In this document: positions 8,166 to 17,714 of the stretch, piece after piece
How positions within the stretch are numbered: position 1 is the stretch's first letter
Layout of the letters: every line of letters starts with the position of its first letter
Assembly (NCBI RefSeq): GCF_002343915.1
Contig: NZ_NETK01000001.1
Location: 2,862,001 to 2,926,000 of the forward strand
DNA length: 64,000 nt
DNA from: Nannocystis exedens
GTDB taxonomy: Bacteria > Myxococcota_A > Polyangia > Nannocystales > Nannocystaceae
Direction of reading: 5' to 3'
Program-made: the position numbers and the translations under genes
Notes under the pieces: generated by a model
What the model was told of the DNA's origin: nothing
Database searches by the model: none
The model's input: only the letters and a program-made list of their open reading frames with translations

Positions 8166-9554
8166 TCACATGGGCTTGAGGAGATCATCGCTTCGGTCCG
8201 GCCGCGCGGCGCCCGTACGCCGCGACGGATGAGGCGACTGCGCCGGCTTCGCCGCAGCGGCGGGCGGAGGCTGTGGCGGAGCGGACTGCGGAGGAAACTG
8301 CGTCGAATCGGGAATCGCGGGTGCAGGCAATGGCGTCGGAGGCGCTGGAGCCGCCGGAGTCGCCACTTCCTCCGCCGCCGGAGGCACGGTGGGCGGAGTC
8401 GGGCTCCACCGATACAGGGCGACCACCAGCCCGATTGCCGTGATTCCCCCGACGGCCAGCAGCGCGGTCCGCAGGCGACTGTCGAGCGCTCGCGCGGGCG
8501 CATCCGCCAGCGTGCCGCTCGCGGGCAACGTCGGCAGGAATTCCGCCGCGCGCGCCCCTGCCCGCGCGGCGCGGCTGCGGCTCGCCTCGCGCGCACGCTC
8601 GCCGGCGGCTTCGACCGCCGGCGCGCCGGTCCCCGGCAGGGCCGCGAACGCCTCGACCAGCTCGGCCGCGCTCTGGAACCGCTGCTCGACCGGCCGGGCC
8701 AGCGCGCGCTCGAAGAAACGATCGACCTCGGGGCCGAGGTCGGGCGCGACCTCCGAGGCGCGGGGGATCGGCGCGGTGCAGATCGACACGAACACGTCGC
8801 CGATCTCCCCGTCGCGGAACGGCAGCCGGCCGGTGAGGCAGCGAAAGGCGATGACGCCGAGCGACCACAGGTCGGTGCGATGATCGACCTGGGCGCTGCT
8901 GCGGATCTGCTCCGGGCTCATGTATCGCGGCGAGCCGAGCACCGCGTCGACCTGGGTCGGCGGGTCGCCGTCGATGACGCCCGTCGACTTGGCGATCCCG
9001 AAGTCGAGGATCTTCACCACCTCGTCGCCGGCCTGGCGCACCAGGAAGATGTTGGCCGGCTTCATGTCGCGGTGGATGAGGCCGATCTCGTGCGCCCGGC
9101 GCAGCGCCTTGCCCACGTCCTCGACGATCCGCCGCGTCGCCGCGAGCGACAGTCGCCGCTCGCGCGACAGCCGGGTCGCCAGGTCCTCGCCCTCGAGCAG
9201 CTCCATCACGATATAAGGAGTGCCGTCGTCGATGCCGTAGTCGTGGACCTGCACCGCGTGCGGGCTCTTCAGCATCGCCGCGGCCTTGGCCTCGCGCTCG
9301 AAGCGGCTGCGCAGCTCGGCCGAATCGGCGAGCTCGGGCGCCATGAATTTGACCGCGACGTCGACGTCGAGCTGGAGGTGGCGGGCGATCCAGATGCTCC
9401 CCATGCCTCCTTGCGCCAAGACGCGCTCGAGGCGATAACGAGCAGCGACGACCTTGCCTGCTTCGTGCGCGGCCACGCGGCAAACGTAATGCTGGAGCAC
9501 GCTCGGTCGACCGGGCCCGACGCGTCGCGGGGACGCGAGCGGCTGGATGAGCAC
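8166..9554 (-). CDS. Membrane-anchored eukaryotic-like Ser/Thr protein kinase
   Basis: A 462-residue kinase of the PknB type. Kinase domain residues about 40-305: glycine loop LAQGGMGSIW (first glycine replaced by Ala), invariant Lys69 in VAVKF, catalytic HRDMKPANI at 161-169, DFG at 184-186, and YMSPEQI in the P+1 region. A Pro/Ala linker leads to one transmembrane segment (about 361-383, LLAVGGITAIGLVVALYRW) and a Pro/Ala-rich tail, so the kinase faces the cytoplasm. The ATG at 9554 gives a 40-residue leader. A GTG at 9476 (VAAHEAGKVVAARYRL) is an equally good start. Substrates are unknown. The tail ends DDLLKPM next to the methyltransferase remnant. Confidence 0.94.
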   Translation of the reverse strand: MLIQPLASPRRVGPGRPSVLQHYVCRVAAHEAGKVVAARYRLERVLAQGGMGSIWIARHLQLDVDVAVKFMAPELADSAELRSRFEREAKAAAMLKSPHAVQVHDYGIDDGTPYIVMELLEGEDLATRLSRERRLSLAATRRIVEDVGKALRRAHEIGLIHRDMKPANIFLVRQAGDEVVKILDFGIAKSTGVIDGDPPTQVDAVLGSPRYMSPEQIRSSAQVDHRTDLWSLGVIAFRCLTGRLPFRDGEIGDVFVSICTAPIPRASEVAPDLGPEVDRFFERALARPVEQRFQSAAELVEAFAALPGTGAPAVEAAGERAREASRSRAARAGARAAEFLPTLPASGTLADAPARALDSRLRTALLAVGGITAIGLVVALYRWSPTPPTVPPAAEEVATPAAPAPPTPLPAPAIPDSTQFPPQSAPPQPPPAAAAKPAQSPHPSRRTGAARPDRSDDLLKPM

Positions 9555-9774
9555 GATCGGCCCGGCGGAGCGGACGCGACAGGGCCCTGCGGCCCGCGGG
9601 CCGGTTCACGCGCAATACCCGCCTCGCCTCGCCTCCGCCGCGTTTCGGGCGCCGACGGCCCGTTCACGTCGAATTCACCGACGCGACCGCCCCGCCGAGT
9701 CGCAGCGGCGCCGCTCGCCCTGCAAGGCGTCGTCTCGTCGCGGTCCCGGGCCCGGACTCGCGGACGATGCGACC

Positions 9775-11076
9775 CTAGAGCGTCCCGCGGCGAAGCTCGA
9801 GCTCGATCGACCGCCGCCGCCGGAGCCACCCGAGCAAGCTACAGAGCCCCAAGGACATGACCCAAGAGACCTGTCCTTCTGAACTCACGCTGCAAAAACT
9901 CCCGCCGCCGGCGCCCCCGCCGTAGTACCCCGAATCGTCCACCGTGGCCGAGGCCAGCCGCCCCAGCGCCCGCGCGTTGCCGGCCGCGTCGTGAGCGACC
10001 AGCGCGAAGTGGTACGTCACGCCGGGGATGAGCCCGTCGATGAACACCGACGTCTGGTCGGGAGCGATGAAGTCGCTGCACACCCGGCTCCAGTCGAGCC
10101 GCTGCATCTGCGGGCTCACGCACAGCTCGCAAGCGTCGCTACACAGGCCCGCGTCGGAGTTCTGGTAGCCCTCGTCGCACTCCTCGCCCGGATCGACGCG
10201 ACCGTCGCCGCAGATACCGAGGCCGTCCTCGGCGACCTTGACCAGCGATTGGGGCTGCCCGCCGCACACGCTGTCGACCGTATAGTAAGTCGTCCCGTCC
10301 GCCGCCGCGTCGCGCGCCGGCGCCGGGAACTCGAGCTCCGCCGAGTATTGCCACTCCGTCTCGCACAGCACGCGGAAGCCGGCGATGTCCTGCGAATCGG
10401 GCAAGCTCCAGCGGAGCTGCACGCCGCCCCAGCGCGGCTCGGCCCTCAGGTCGTACGGCAGCTCGTACGGCGGCTCGAAGTCGTAGCGCAGCAGCTCGCC
10501 CGCCGCCTCGGCGTCGTACACGAAGTCATCCGCCTGACAGCCCTCTGCCCCGTCGGCCTGCGGGTCGCACACCCACACCCCGCCCTCGCCCTCGCCCTCG
10601 CAGCCGCGCGCCAGCGCCGTGTACGACGACCCCGCCTCGCGCTGCGTGGAAGCGACGTAGCTGCCGAGGAACGCCGGGTGGAACAGCGCCGAGAACCCGG
10701 CCCGGAACGCCGCCGCCGGCTCCTCGAACAGCAGGCTACACAGCCCGTGGCGCCCCTCCGCCGCCTCGCGCCCGGCGCAACGATTGCCGAGGAGCCCGAG
10801 GATCGTCCGCTCCGCCGATCCCACCGCGCCTTCGGTCTGAAGCTCCGCCTGGATCGGCGTGCCGCACTCGCAGCGGGCGCGATTGACGAAGCGCTCGACG
10901 TCCTCGCCGTCGAGCGTCCGCAGCCGTTCGCCTTGCTCGTCGAGGATCGCGTAGCGCACCCGTACGTCGAACGATTCATCGACCGCGAGCGCCTGGCCCG
11001 TCGCCGCGAACATTCCCACACCGACGACCCACGGCGCGGCCGAACGATGCACCCATCCACGAGGCTCTCGAAGCAT
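9775..11076 (-). CDS. Secreted DUF4215-repeat protein with MYXO-CTERM-like tail
   Basis: A 433-residue exported protein. The start at 11076 gives MLREPRGWVHRSA followed by a signal peptide ending ATGQALA. The middle part carries many cysteines. One clear myxobacterial cysteine-rich repeat (DUF4215) lies at CGDGRVDPGEECDEGYQNSD and continues to CSDACELC. A fibronectin-III-like stretch follows (GLIPGVTYHFALVAHDAAGN). The C-terminus has a Gly/Tyr linker, SFCSVSS, a hydrophobic segment and LLGWLRRRRS, the arrangement of a MYXO-CTERM sorting signal, so surface anchoring after processing is expected. The longer in-frame upstream extension is rejected as Arg/Ala-rich noise. Function unknown. Confidence 0.85.
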   Translation of the reverse strand: MLREPRGWVHRSAAPWVVGVGMFAATGQALAVDESFDVRVRYAILDEQGERLRTLDGEDVERFVNRARCECGTPIQAELQTEGAVGSAERTILGLLGNRCAGREAAEGRHGLCSLLFEEPAAAFRAGFSALFHPAFLGSYVASTQREAGSSYTALARGCEGEGEGGVWVCDPQADGAEGCQADDFVYDAEAAGELLRYDFEPPYELPYDLRAEPRWGGVQLRWSLPDSQDIAGFRVLCETEWQYSAELEFPAPARDAAADGTTYYTVDSVCGGQPQSLVKVAEDGLGICGDGRVDPGEECDEGYQNSDAGLCSDACELCVSPQMQRLDWSRVCSDFIAPDQTSVFIDGLIPGVTYHFALVAHDAAGNARALGRLASATVDDSGYYGGGAGGGSFCSVSSEGQVSWVMSLGLCSLLGWLRRRRSIELELRRGTL

Positions 11077-11352
11077 GGCCGTCCAACCCGGCCGCTCCTG
11101 GGAGTATTCCCCGCCTTTCCTGCGTCGCGGTGCCGACCTCCGCACGCACCTCGCCGGCGCGCGCCCGGCCCTTGCACGCGCCGCCGGCCGTGCTATGGGT
11201 CCGCGTTCACGCCCTCGCCGCGCCCCCGCGAACAATCATCACGCCCGCCCGCACCTCGCTGAACCCTCGCCGGTCTGCGATCATTCACCGCACCACGGCT
11301 TTTGCCGGCATCCGACCCGACCGAGGATTCACCGGTCCGACGAATCGCCCCG

Positions 11353-12324
11353 CTATCGTTTTTTGCGCGTCGCCGCCGACTGCATCGCGTACGCGATCCC
11401 GTGCTCGAGGCTGGGCAGCGTCTGCGCCCCGCCGAAGTCGGCCCCGAGCTCGACGAGCACGCGCGCCACCTCCGGCTTGATACCCGTGAGCACCAGCTCC
11501 GCGCCGAGCAGCCGCACCGCGCGGGTCACGTCCGCCAGCGCCCGCGCCGCCACCTCGTCGACCCGCGGCACCCCGGTGACGTCGAGCAGCACGAACGCGG
11601 CCCGCCGCGCCTGCACCCCCTCGAGGATCGCCTCGAGCAGGCGGCCCGCGCGCTCCGCGTCGACGTCGCCGACCAGCGGCACCGCGACCACGTGGCGGGC
11701 GATCGGCACCAGCGGGGTCGACAGCGCCAGCAGCGTCGCCCGCTGGGCCTCGATCACCTGCTGCTGCAGCGCCACGTGCTCGGCCGCCGCCGCCTCGAGC
11801 GCCGCCGTCCGCTCGGCCACGCGGGCCTCGAGCTCCGCGTTGAGGCGCAGCACCGCCTCGCGGTCACGCCGCTGCTCGGTGATGTTGCGGACGACCTTGA
11901 CGAGGCCGTCCTCGCCGACCCGGATCACCCGCGCCTCGAACCACTCGATCGTGCCGCCCATCTCGAGCGGGTACTCGAGGCGAGCCTTGCCCGTCGGGCC
12001 CGCCGCGGTCGCAAACGTCGCCTCGAACTGCGCGCCGACCTCGGGCGGCAGCACGTCCTGCATGCGCTTGCCGATGAAGAACTCGGGCGGCACGTACAGC
12101 GGGGTCGACGGGCTGGCGAGAAAGTGCGTGATCGTGCCGTCGAGGCGCAGCTGGAAGAACAGGTCGGGCAACCCGCGGTAGAGGATCTCGAGCGCCGCCG
12201 CCAGCTTCAGCCGCTCCTCGGTCGCCCGCTGCGTCTCGGCGGCCTCGCGCTCGAGCCGGGCGATGCGGGCCCGCAGATCATCGTTCTCGGCGCGTAGGCT
12301 GGCGACGGTCGCGGTCTCTTCCAT
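11353..12324 (-). CDS. PAS-STAS stressosome-like protein (RsbR type)
   Basis: A 323-residue cytoplasmic signalling protein. An N-terminal coiled coil (residues 1-40) leads to a PAS domain (about 42-165) whose exit ends VVRNITEQRRDREAV. A helical linker follows, then a STAS domain (about 205-315) with PLVPIARHVVAVPLVGDVD and AFVLLDVTGVPRVDEVAA. This is the layout of RsbR-type co-antagonists and their myxobacterial relatives, which assemble into signalling complexes and are phosphorylated in the STAS domain. The residue at the phosphorylated Thr position of RsbR is Val (GVPRVDE), so classical phosphorylation there may be lost. Start METATVASLRAE at 12324; the upstream extension is non-coding in character. 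A histidine kinase with an RsbR-like N-terminus lies 4 kb away. Confidence 0.88.
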   Translation of the reverse strand: MEETATVASLRAENDDLRARIARLEREAAETQRATEERLKLAAALEILYRGLPDLFFQLRLDGTITHFLASPSTPLYVPPEFFIGKRMQDVLPPEVGAQFEATFATAAGPTGKARLEYPLEMGGTIEWFEARVIRVGEDGLVKVVRNITEQRRDREAVLRLNAELEARVAERTAALEAAAAEHVALQQQVIEAQRATLLALSTPLVPIARHVVAVPLVGDVDAERAGRLLEAILEGVQARRAAFVLLDVTGVPRVDEVAARALADVTRAVRLLGAELVLTGIKPEVARVLVELGADFGGAQTLPSLEHGIAYAMQSAATRKKR

Positions 12325-12756
12325 GGTGCGGCGGGGACGATAACCGAGGCCGGCGCAGCGACGTGCCCGCCGTTGCGGTCGACCCTTGCGCGAAGTCACC
12401 ACGGCGGCGCGCGCTCTCGAGCCCGCACTGCGGCGCACATGCCCTCCGCGGGCAGATTGCGAAGCCCCGTTCACGGCGCCGCGCCGAGGGACGTCCAGGA
12501 ATGCGTCGATCTGCGGACCTCATTCACGTCACTCGCTGTAACACGTATCATCACAGTTCGAACGTCGCGCGCGCAGCCGCGCCGCAATGTGAGCAGTGGC
12601 TTGCGCGCAGGGGTCGTCATTTCCATGGCCGTCGCGCGGCGACGCCCTAGGCATCTCGCCCACGGGAATCGCCACCCTCGGCAAAACTCCCGGCCCGGCC
12701 CCGCGTCCTGCCGTGTGCGCGCGGGCTCGCGTGATAACGTCGCCATCGTGCCCCGC
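12325..12756. other. Divergent intergenic region, no gene seen
   Basis: 432 bp between the PAS-STAS gene and the divergent DUF1592 gene. It is less GC-rich around 12530-12560. No ORF with plausible composition and no clear regulatory motif was found. Promoters for both flanking genes must lie here. Confidence 0.5.
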
Positions 12757-14853
12757 ATGTCGACGATCCAGCGCTCGCTGCTCTTGCCGGTGCTCGTCGC
12801 GCTCGGCTGCCCGCAGGGCGGCGATGTCGCCACGCAGGGCGACCCGAGCACCACCGGCGACGCGGCCACCGGCGCCGCCACCGGCACCGACGTCCCGACC
12901 ACCAGCGCCAGCGGCCCCGGGCCGACCTCGAGCGACACCGGCGCGACGGGTGACACCGGCGACACCGGCGACACCGGCGAGCCCCCCGGCGAGCCGTCCG
13001 GCAACGCGCTCGATCAGAACGCCCTGTTCACCTGCGACGACCGCCCCGCCCTGCCGCCGGCCGACCTCCGCCTGATCGACCGGGACGAGTGGACGCGGAG
13101 CGTCGGCACCTGGTCCGGCACCGACCTCGCCAACAACCCGCTGTACCCGCGGGCCGCCCACCGCTACTCGACCTACAGCGACGACGAGGCGCTCGACCCC
13201 AGCGTCCTCTCGCTCTACCTCGACGTCGTCGGCGGCTCGGGCACCTCGTGGACGATCGGCAAATGGGACGTCGGCCGCGTGCGCACCGTGATCGAAGATC
13301 CCGAGTGCCAGTGCTTCCTCGCCGACGCCGCGCCCACGCCGGAGTGCGTCGATTACTTCGTCCGCCGCTACCTCGAATTCGGCGCGGTCTACCGCCCCGC
13401 CAGCGACGAGCAATTCGCGGCGCTCCGCGAGTTCGCCCAGTCGGTGCTCGCGGCCGAGGCCGGCGTCGAGTCGCGCCCGGCGACGATCAAGCGGATCGCC
13501 GCGGCCGCGTGGATGACCACCGCCGCGCTGTACCGGCCCGAGCTCGGCGAGGGCCAGCCCGACGAGCACGGCCGCCTGCGGCTCGGCGACTGGGAGCTGG
13601 CGCAGGCGATCGCCTACGCGCTGACGCGCGCCCCGGCCGGGGTCCCGAGCGTCAACCGCACCTACGAGGCCGGCTTCACCAAGGGCGACCTCGACGGCGA
13701 CCTCGGCGACTTCCTCGACGCCGCCGCCGACGGCACGATCAAGGACCCCGACGTCGTCGCCACCCTCGTCCGCGCGCACATCGGCGGCCTCGACGAGGAG
13801 CGCCGCGACCTCCTGTTCGAGCCGCACGACGGGCGCTGGTGGGAGAACCAGGGCGAGTACTGGATGGCCACCGGCGTGCGCGCGTTCTTCCGCGAGTGGC
13901 TCGGCTACGGCGGCCTGGCCGACAAGCCGCCGAAGGTCGAGGTCGCCAAGACCTCCGGGTGGATGGGCACCGCCGTCGAGTTCAGCTACGAGAATACGAT
14001 CTCCGGCATCTACGGCTACGAGAACACGCTCGTCACCCAGCTCGACGACATGATCGCGCGGATCGTCGCCGGCGACCAGGACGTCTACAGACAATTGCTG
14101 ACCTCGCGCCTGTTCTACACCCCGGCCACCGAGGGCTATCAGGAGGGCGAGAGCTCGATCTGGAAGTCGACCGCCGAGATGAACCGCGTCTACAACGTCC
14201 AGGGCGTCACCCCGCAGACCCGCGAGGCGCGCTGGAAGGAGCTGCCGGAGAACGAGCGCGCCGGCGTGCTCACCCACCCGGCGTGGCTCGGCGCGCACTC
14301 GCTGTCGTTCGAGAACGACCCCAACCTGGTCCACCGCGGCAAGTGGATCCGCGAGGAGCTGCTGTGCCAGAACATCCCCGACCTGCCGCTCAACGTCGAC
14401 GCCATGCTGTCCGAGGAGTCGCGCGAGCAGTCGGCGCGCCAGCGGATCTCCGAGCAGATCGACGCCGACCCGTACTGCAACGGTTGCCACCAGATGATGA
14501 ACCCGCTCGGCTATCCGTTCGAGATCTACAACCACGCCGGGTTCCTCCGCGTCGAGGATCACGGCGGCCCGCCGAACGGCACCAGCGTGCTCGCCAACAT
14601 GCCGGCGCCCGAGCTCGACGGCGCGGTCACCAGCGCCATCGACCTCAGCGTCCGCCTCGCCGGCTCGAAGTACGCCAAGCGCTGCTTCATGCGCCAGGCC
14701 TTCCGCTTCTTCGCCGGCCGCGAGGAGACGATGCACGACGGCTGCACCCTGGTGGCGATGGAGACCGCCTACGACGAGAGCGGCGGCTCGTTCACCGAGC
14801 TGCTGATCGCCCTGTTCAACAGCGACAGCTTCCAGTACCGCGTGCCCGAGTGA
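12757..14853 (+). CDS. DUF1592/DUF1588/DUF1585-type secreted lipoprotein
   Basis: A 698-residue lipoprotein. The signal ends LVALGC (Cys18), followed by a Thr/Gly/Asp linker with a GDTGDTGDTG repeat. The remainder is a divergent member of the planctomycete/myxobacterial DUF1592 family. A DUF1588 segment carries a CxxCH motif (PYCNGCHQMMNPLGYPFE), and the C-terminus has the DUF1585 pattern CFMRQAFRFFAGREE and DSDSFQYR-like ending (FNSDSFQYRVPE). The CxxCH could bind heme c or be a structural disulfide. The start ATG at 12757 is chosen for the lipobox; a GTG at 12748 adds three residues. It precedes a DUF1552 gene by 24 bp, the standard pairing of these families. The biochemical role is not established. 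Confidence 0.85.
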   Translation: MSTIQRSLLLPVLVALGCPQGGDVATQGDPSTTGDAATGAATGTDVPTTSASGPGPTSSDTGATGDTGDTGDTGEPPGEPSGNALDQNALFTCDDRPALPPADLRLIDRDEWTRSVGTWSGTDLANNPLYPRAAHRYSTYSDDEALDPSVLSLYLDVVGGSGTSWTIGKWDVGRVRTVIEDPECQCFLADAAPTPECVDYFVRRYLEFGAVYRPASDEQFAALREFAQSVLAAEAGVESRPATIKRIAAAAWMTTAALYRPELGEGQPDEHGRLRLGDWELAQAIAYALTRAPAGVPSVNRTYEAGFTKGDLDGDLGDFLDAAADGTIKDPDVVATLVRAHIGGLDEERRDLLFEPHDGRWWENQGEYWMATGVRAFFREWLGYGGLADKPPKVEVAKTSGWMGTAVEFSYENTISGIYGYENTLVTQLDDMIARIVAGDQDVYRQLLTSRLFYTPATEGYQEGESSIWKSTAEMNRVYNVQGVTPQTREARWKELPENERAGVLTHPAWLGAHSLSFENDPNLVHRGKWIREELLCQNIPDLPLNVDAMLSEESREQSARQRISEQIDADPYCNGCHQMMNPLGYPFEIYNHAGFLRVEDHGGPPNGTSVLANMPAPELDGAVTSAIDLSVRLAGSKYAKRCFMRQAFRFFAGREETMHDGCTLVAMETAYDESGGSFTELLIALFNSDSFQYRVPE

Positions 14854-14877
14854 GCGGCGACGACCAGGAGACCTACC

Positions 14878-16323
14878 ATGTTCACGCGTCGTGACTTCCT
14901 CACCACCGCGGGCCTTCTCACCGGCGCCGGCCTGTTCGGCGGCGCCGCCCTGACCGGCCGGCGCAGCCGCGCGGCCGACGGCGACCCGCGGCGCATCGTC
15001 ATCTTCCTCGAGGGCAACGGCATCCGCCCGGATTGCGTGCGCGACCCGTTGACGCTCGAGACGCTCGCGGGCCACGCCGGCAAGCCGATCGAGAGCAGCC
15101 GCGACTACGGCCACGACGATCCGGTCGTCGTCCCGGCCGCGCCGCTCGCCGAGGCGCGCTCGCTCGGCGCGCTCGCCGGCGTCGACGACGACATCTCGCT
15201 GGTCGAGCGCGCCTGCCTGGTGCTCGGCTTGTCGGCCACCTACCTCGGCGGCGGCCACTCGACCGACTTCGGGGCGCTCAGCGCCTCGCGGGCCGCCGGC
15301 GGCCCGGCCGGCCCGACGATCGAGAGCGTGCTGTCGGCGATCCCCGAGGTCCGCGGCAACACCCCGTTCGACGCCATCCGCATCGGCGTCGGCGCGGCCA
15401 CGACCCCGCTCAATTACGTCAGCTGTGCCTTCGACGCCGGCAAGCCGGCCCCGCTGCTGCTCAGCCCCGCGGCCGCGTTCGCCTCGCTGTTCGGCTCGGT
15501 CGCCTCCGGCCAGGCCGGCGAGGAGTTCGAGACCCGCAAGCAATTGCTGGAGTTCGCGCTCGAGGACGTGACCCGCGAGCTCAAGACCTTCAGCGGCTCG
15601 AAGCGCGGGCGGGCCAAGCTCGAGACCTACGAGGCCTCGCTGCTGACCATGCTCGCCCGCAACGACCAGATCCTCGGCATGAAGGGCGCGCTGCAGGCCG
15701 TCAAGCCGCTCGGGCCCGGCGAGGCCGACCCCGACCCCTATCAATCGGACGACCCGCTCGAGCAATTGCGCCTGCAGGCCGACATCGCCACCGCCTCGCT
15801 GCTCGCCGGATTGACCAATGTCGCCGTCATCTCGTTCGGCGCCGGCAGCTACTACTGGTCGCTGCAATATCCGAGCCTCGTCGACCTCTACCCCGGCCAG
15901 CAGATGCTCGGCGGCCACGACCTCCGCCACGGCGAGAGCCCCGCGTTCTACGAGGTGCTCCACGAGGTCACGAGCCGCGGCGTCGCCGAGATGGCGCGCA
16001 TGGCCCGGACCCTCGCAGCCCACCCCGAGCAGGGCGGCACCATGCTCGACAACACCCTGCTCCTCTACATGTCCGACAACGGCGAGAAGCACCACTCGAA
16101 CTCCGAGGAGTGGGCCATGCTGCTGCTCGGCGGCAACAACATGGGCTTCAAGACCGACGGCCGCAGCGTCACCTACCCGAAGAGCGGCCACGAGAACAAT
16201 CGCCAGACGTCCAACCTGTTCAACTCGCTGCTCCACGGCGCCGGCCTGCCGACCGACGACTTCGGCCACAGCGACCCGGCGACGCGGGTCGCGGAGGGCC
16301 CGCTCGCCGAGGTCTGGGGCTGA
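14878..16323 (+). CDS. DUF1552 protein, Tat-exported
   Basis: A 481-residue protein with a Tat signal at its N-terminus (TRRDFLTTAGLL) and a hydrophobic stretch ending before RRSRAADG. The body follows DUF1552: RRIVIFLEGNGIRPD, GGGHSTDFGALSASRA, GAGSYYWSLQYPSLVD, and the C-terminal LLYMSDNGEKHHSNSEEW segment with NMGFKTDGRSVTYPKSG. DUF1552 resembles the alkaline-phosphatase/sulfatase-like DUF1501 group, but catalytic residues cannot be assigned here. It starts 24 bp after the DUF1592 gene, so the two are co-transcribed and probably work together outside the inner membrane. A second pair lies at 21492-24676. Confidence 0.9.
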   Translation: MFTRRDFLTTAGLLTGAGLFGGAALTGRRSRAADGDPRRIVIFLEGNGIRPDCVRDPLTLETLAGHAGKPIESSRDYGHDDPVVVPAAPLAEARSLGALAGVDDDISLVERACLVLGLSATYLGGGHSTDFGALSASRAAGGPAGPTIESVLSAIPEVRGNTPFDAIRIGVGAATTPLNYVSCAFDAGKPAPLLLSPAAAFASLFGSVASGQAGEEFETRKQLLEFALEDVTRELKTFSGSKRGRAKLETYEASLLTMLARNDQILGMKGALQAVKPLGPGEADPDPYQSDDPLEQLRLQADIATASLLAGLTNVAVISFGAGSYYWSLQYPSLVDLYPGQQMLGGHDLRHGESPAFYEVLHEVTSRGVAEMARMARTLAAHPEQGGTMLDNTLLLYMSDNGEKHHSNSEEWAMLLLGGNNMGFKTDGRSVTYPKSGHENNRQTSNLFNSLLHGAGLPTDDFGHSDPATRVAEGPLAEVWG

Positions 16324-16355
16324 CGCTCACGGCGCGCGCCGAAGCGGCCCGCGTC

Positions 16356-17537
16356 TCAGCCCGCCTCACCCCGCGAGCACGAGCGCGGCAGCGTCAGCGT
16401 GAAGCACGTGCCGGCCTCCGCCGACGACTCGACGGTCAGGTTGCCGCGGTGGGCCAGCGCGATCTGCCGCGAAATGTGCAGACCGAGCCCCAGCGACACC
16501 CGCGCGTTCGCGTCCGGGTCGGCGCGCTGGAACGGCTCGAACACCGAGCCGAGCCGCTCCGGCGGGATCGGGTCGCCCCAATTGTGCACCGACACCTTCG
16601 CTTCGTCGTCGGTCATGTCCCACGCGACCCGCACCACTGAATCAGGCGGGCTGAACTTGAACGCGTTGTCCAGCAGGTTCGTCAGCACCTGCGCGATCCG
16701 GTCGGGGTCCCACCAGCCGAGCATCCGCACGTCCGGCCCCGCGCGCTCGACCGCGCGGCACGGATGAATCAGCGTCGCCTCGTCGATCACCTGTCGCAGC
16801 AGCAGCCGCAAGTCGGCGGCGGCGGGCTTGACGGGGATCCGCCCCTGATTGCGCTCCTGCGTGAAGTCGAGCAGGTCGCCGATCAGCCGCAACGCCCGCT
16901 CGGCGCTGCTCCGCAGGCGGCCGAGCGGGCGGCACACCGATCCGGCCAAATGCGGGGTCCGGTGGATCAGCTCTGCACAATGGACGATGACGGCCAGCGG
17001 ATTGCGCAGATCGTGCGACACCACCCCGATCAGCTGTCGCTCGTATTCGCGCGCCTTCAGCAGCGCCTCCTGGGCCGCCTCCACGTCGGCCTCGCGCTCG
17101 CGCGAGAATTGGTCGACCGCGGCGGCCAACCCCGTCGAGACCGCGTGGACCAGCACCCGCGAGTTGTCGACGTCGAGGCTCGGCTCGGTCTCCGCGAACA
17201 GGTCGAACAGGACATCGAGGAGGCTCGCGTACTCGTCGACGACCGCGCGGATGTCGAGGCCGTGGCGGTAGCGCTGCGTCCCGTGCTCGCGGGCCTCCTG
17301 CGTCGTCGGCGTCGGCGCGTCGCCCCCGGCGCGCTCGTCGTCGGACGCCCCGCGCCGCAGCGCCGCGGCCAGTTGGTCCAGGAACGCCGGCAGGTTGTCG
17401 ACCAGCTCCGGCGTCGGCATCGACCGACCGGCCAGCCGGCGCGCCTGGACGCGGTTCAGCCAGCGGTCGATGATCGCCTGCCGGTCGCGCTCCAGCCGCT
17501 CGGCCAGCACATGCGCCTGCTGCGAGCGCGTCAGCAT
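16356..17537 (-). CDS. Sensor histidine kinase with RsbRD-like N-terminal domain
   Basis: A 393-residue cytoplasmic histidine kinase. Residues 1-150 are helical and resemble the RsbRD/RsbT co-antagonist N-terminal domain (RDRQAIIDRWLNRVQARRLAG, LDIRAVVDEYASLLDVLF). The H-box is GVVSHDLRNPLAVI with His175. The ATPase domain has LTNLLDNAFKFSPPD (N-box) and VSLGLGLHISRQIA (G-box), and ends FTLTLPR. No transmembrane segment is seen. The start ATG at 17537 is chosen; the in-frame extension to 18506 is the antisense of the GST gene. No response regulator is adjacent, so it is an orphan kinase. A role in general stress signalling is inferred from its N-terminal domain. Confidence 0.92.
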   Translation of the reverse strand: MLTRSQQAHVLAERLERDRQAIIDRWLNRVQARRLAGRSMPTPELVDNLPAFLDQLAAALRRGASDDERAGGDAPTPTTQEAREHGTQRYRHGLDIRAVVDEYASLLDVLFDLFAETEPSLDVDNSRVLVHAVSTGLAAAVDQFSREREADVEAAQEALLKAREYERQLIGVVSHDLRNPLAVIVHCAELIHRTPHLAGSVCRPLGRLRSSAERALRLIGDLLDFTQERNQGRIPVKPAAADLRLLLRQVIDEATLIHPCRAVERAGPDVRMLGWWDPDRIAQVLTNLLDNAFKFSPPDSVVRVAWDMTDDEAKVSVHNWGDPIPPERLGSVFEPFQRADPDANARVSLGLGLHISRQIALAHRGNLTVESSAEAGTCFTLTLPRSCSRGEAG

Positions 17538-17714
17538 CGTCCGGCCAGGGTAGCGGAACACCGTCGGCGCGCCGCCCGGCCGCGACGCAAACGCCGTCGA
17601 CGGGCGCGCGCACGGCCAGGCCCGCAGCCCCCCGGAGCGCGCGCGTTCGCCCGGCGAGGCCGGCGCCGCGATCGCTTGTCCGCGGTCGCGGCTTCCGCCA
17701 CCATCGCCTGCGCC

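Noticed and set aside
12529..16269. A 1246-codon open frame on the minus strand opposite the DUF1592/DUF1552 genes
   Set aside because: It is an antisense shadow caused by high GC at third codon positions; composition is Arg/Ala/Val/Gly-rich with no domain motif, while the plus strand encodes clear families.
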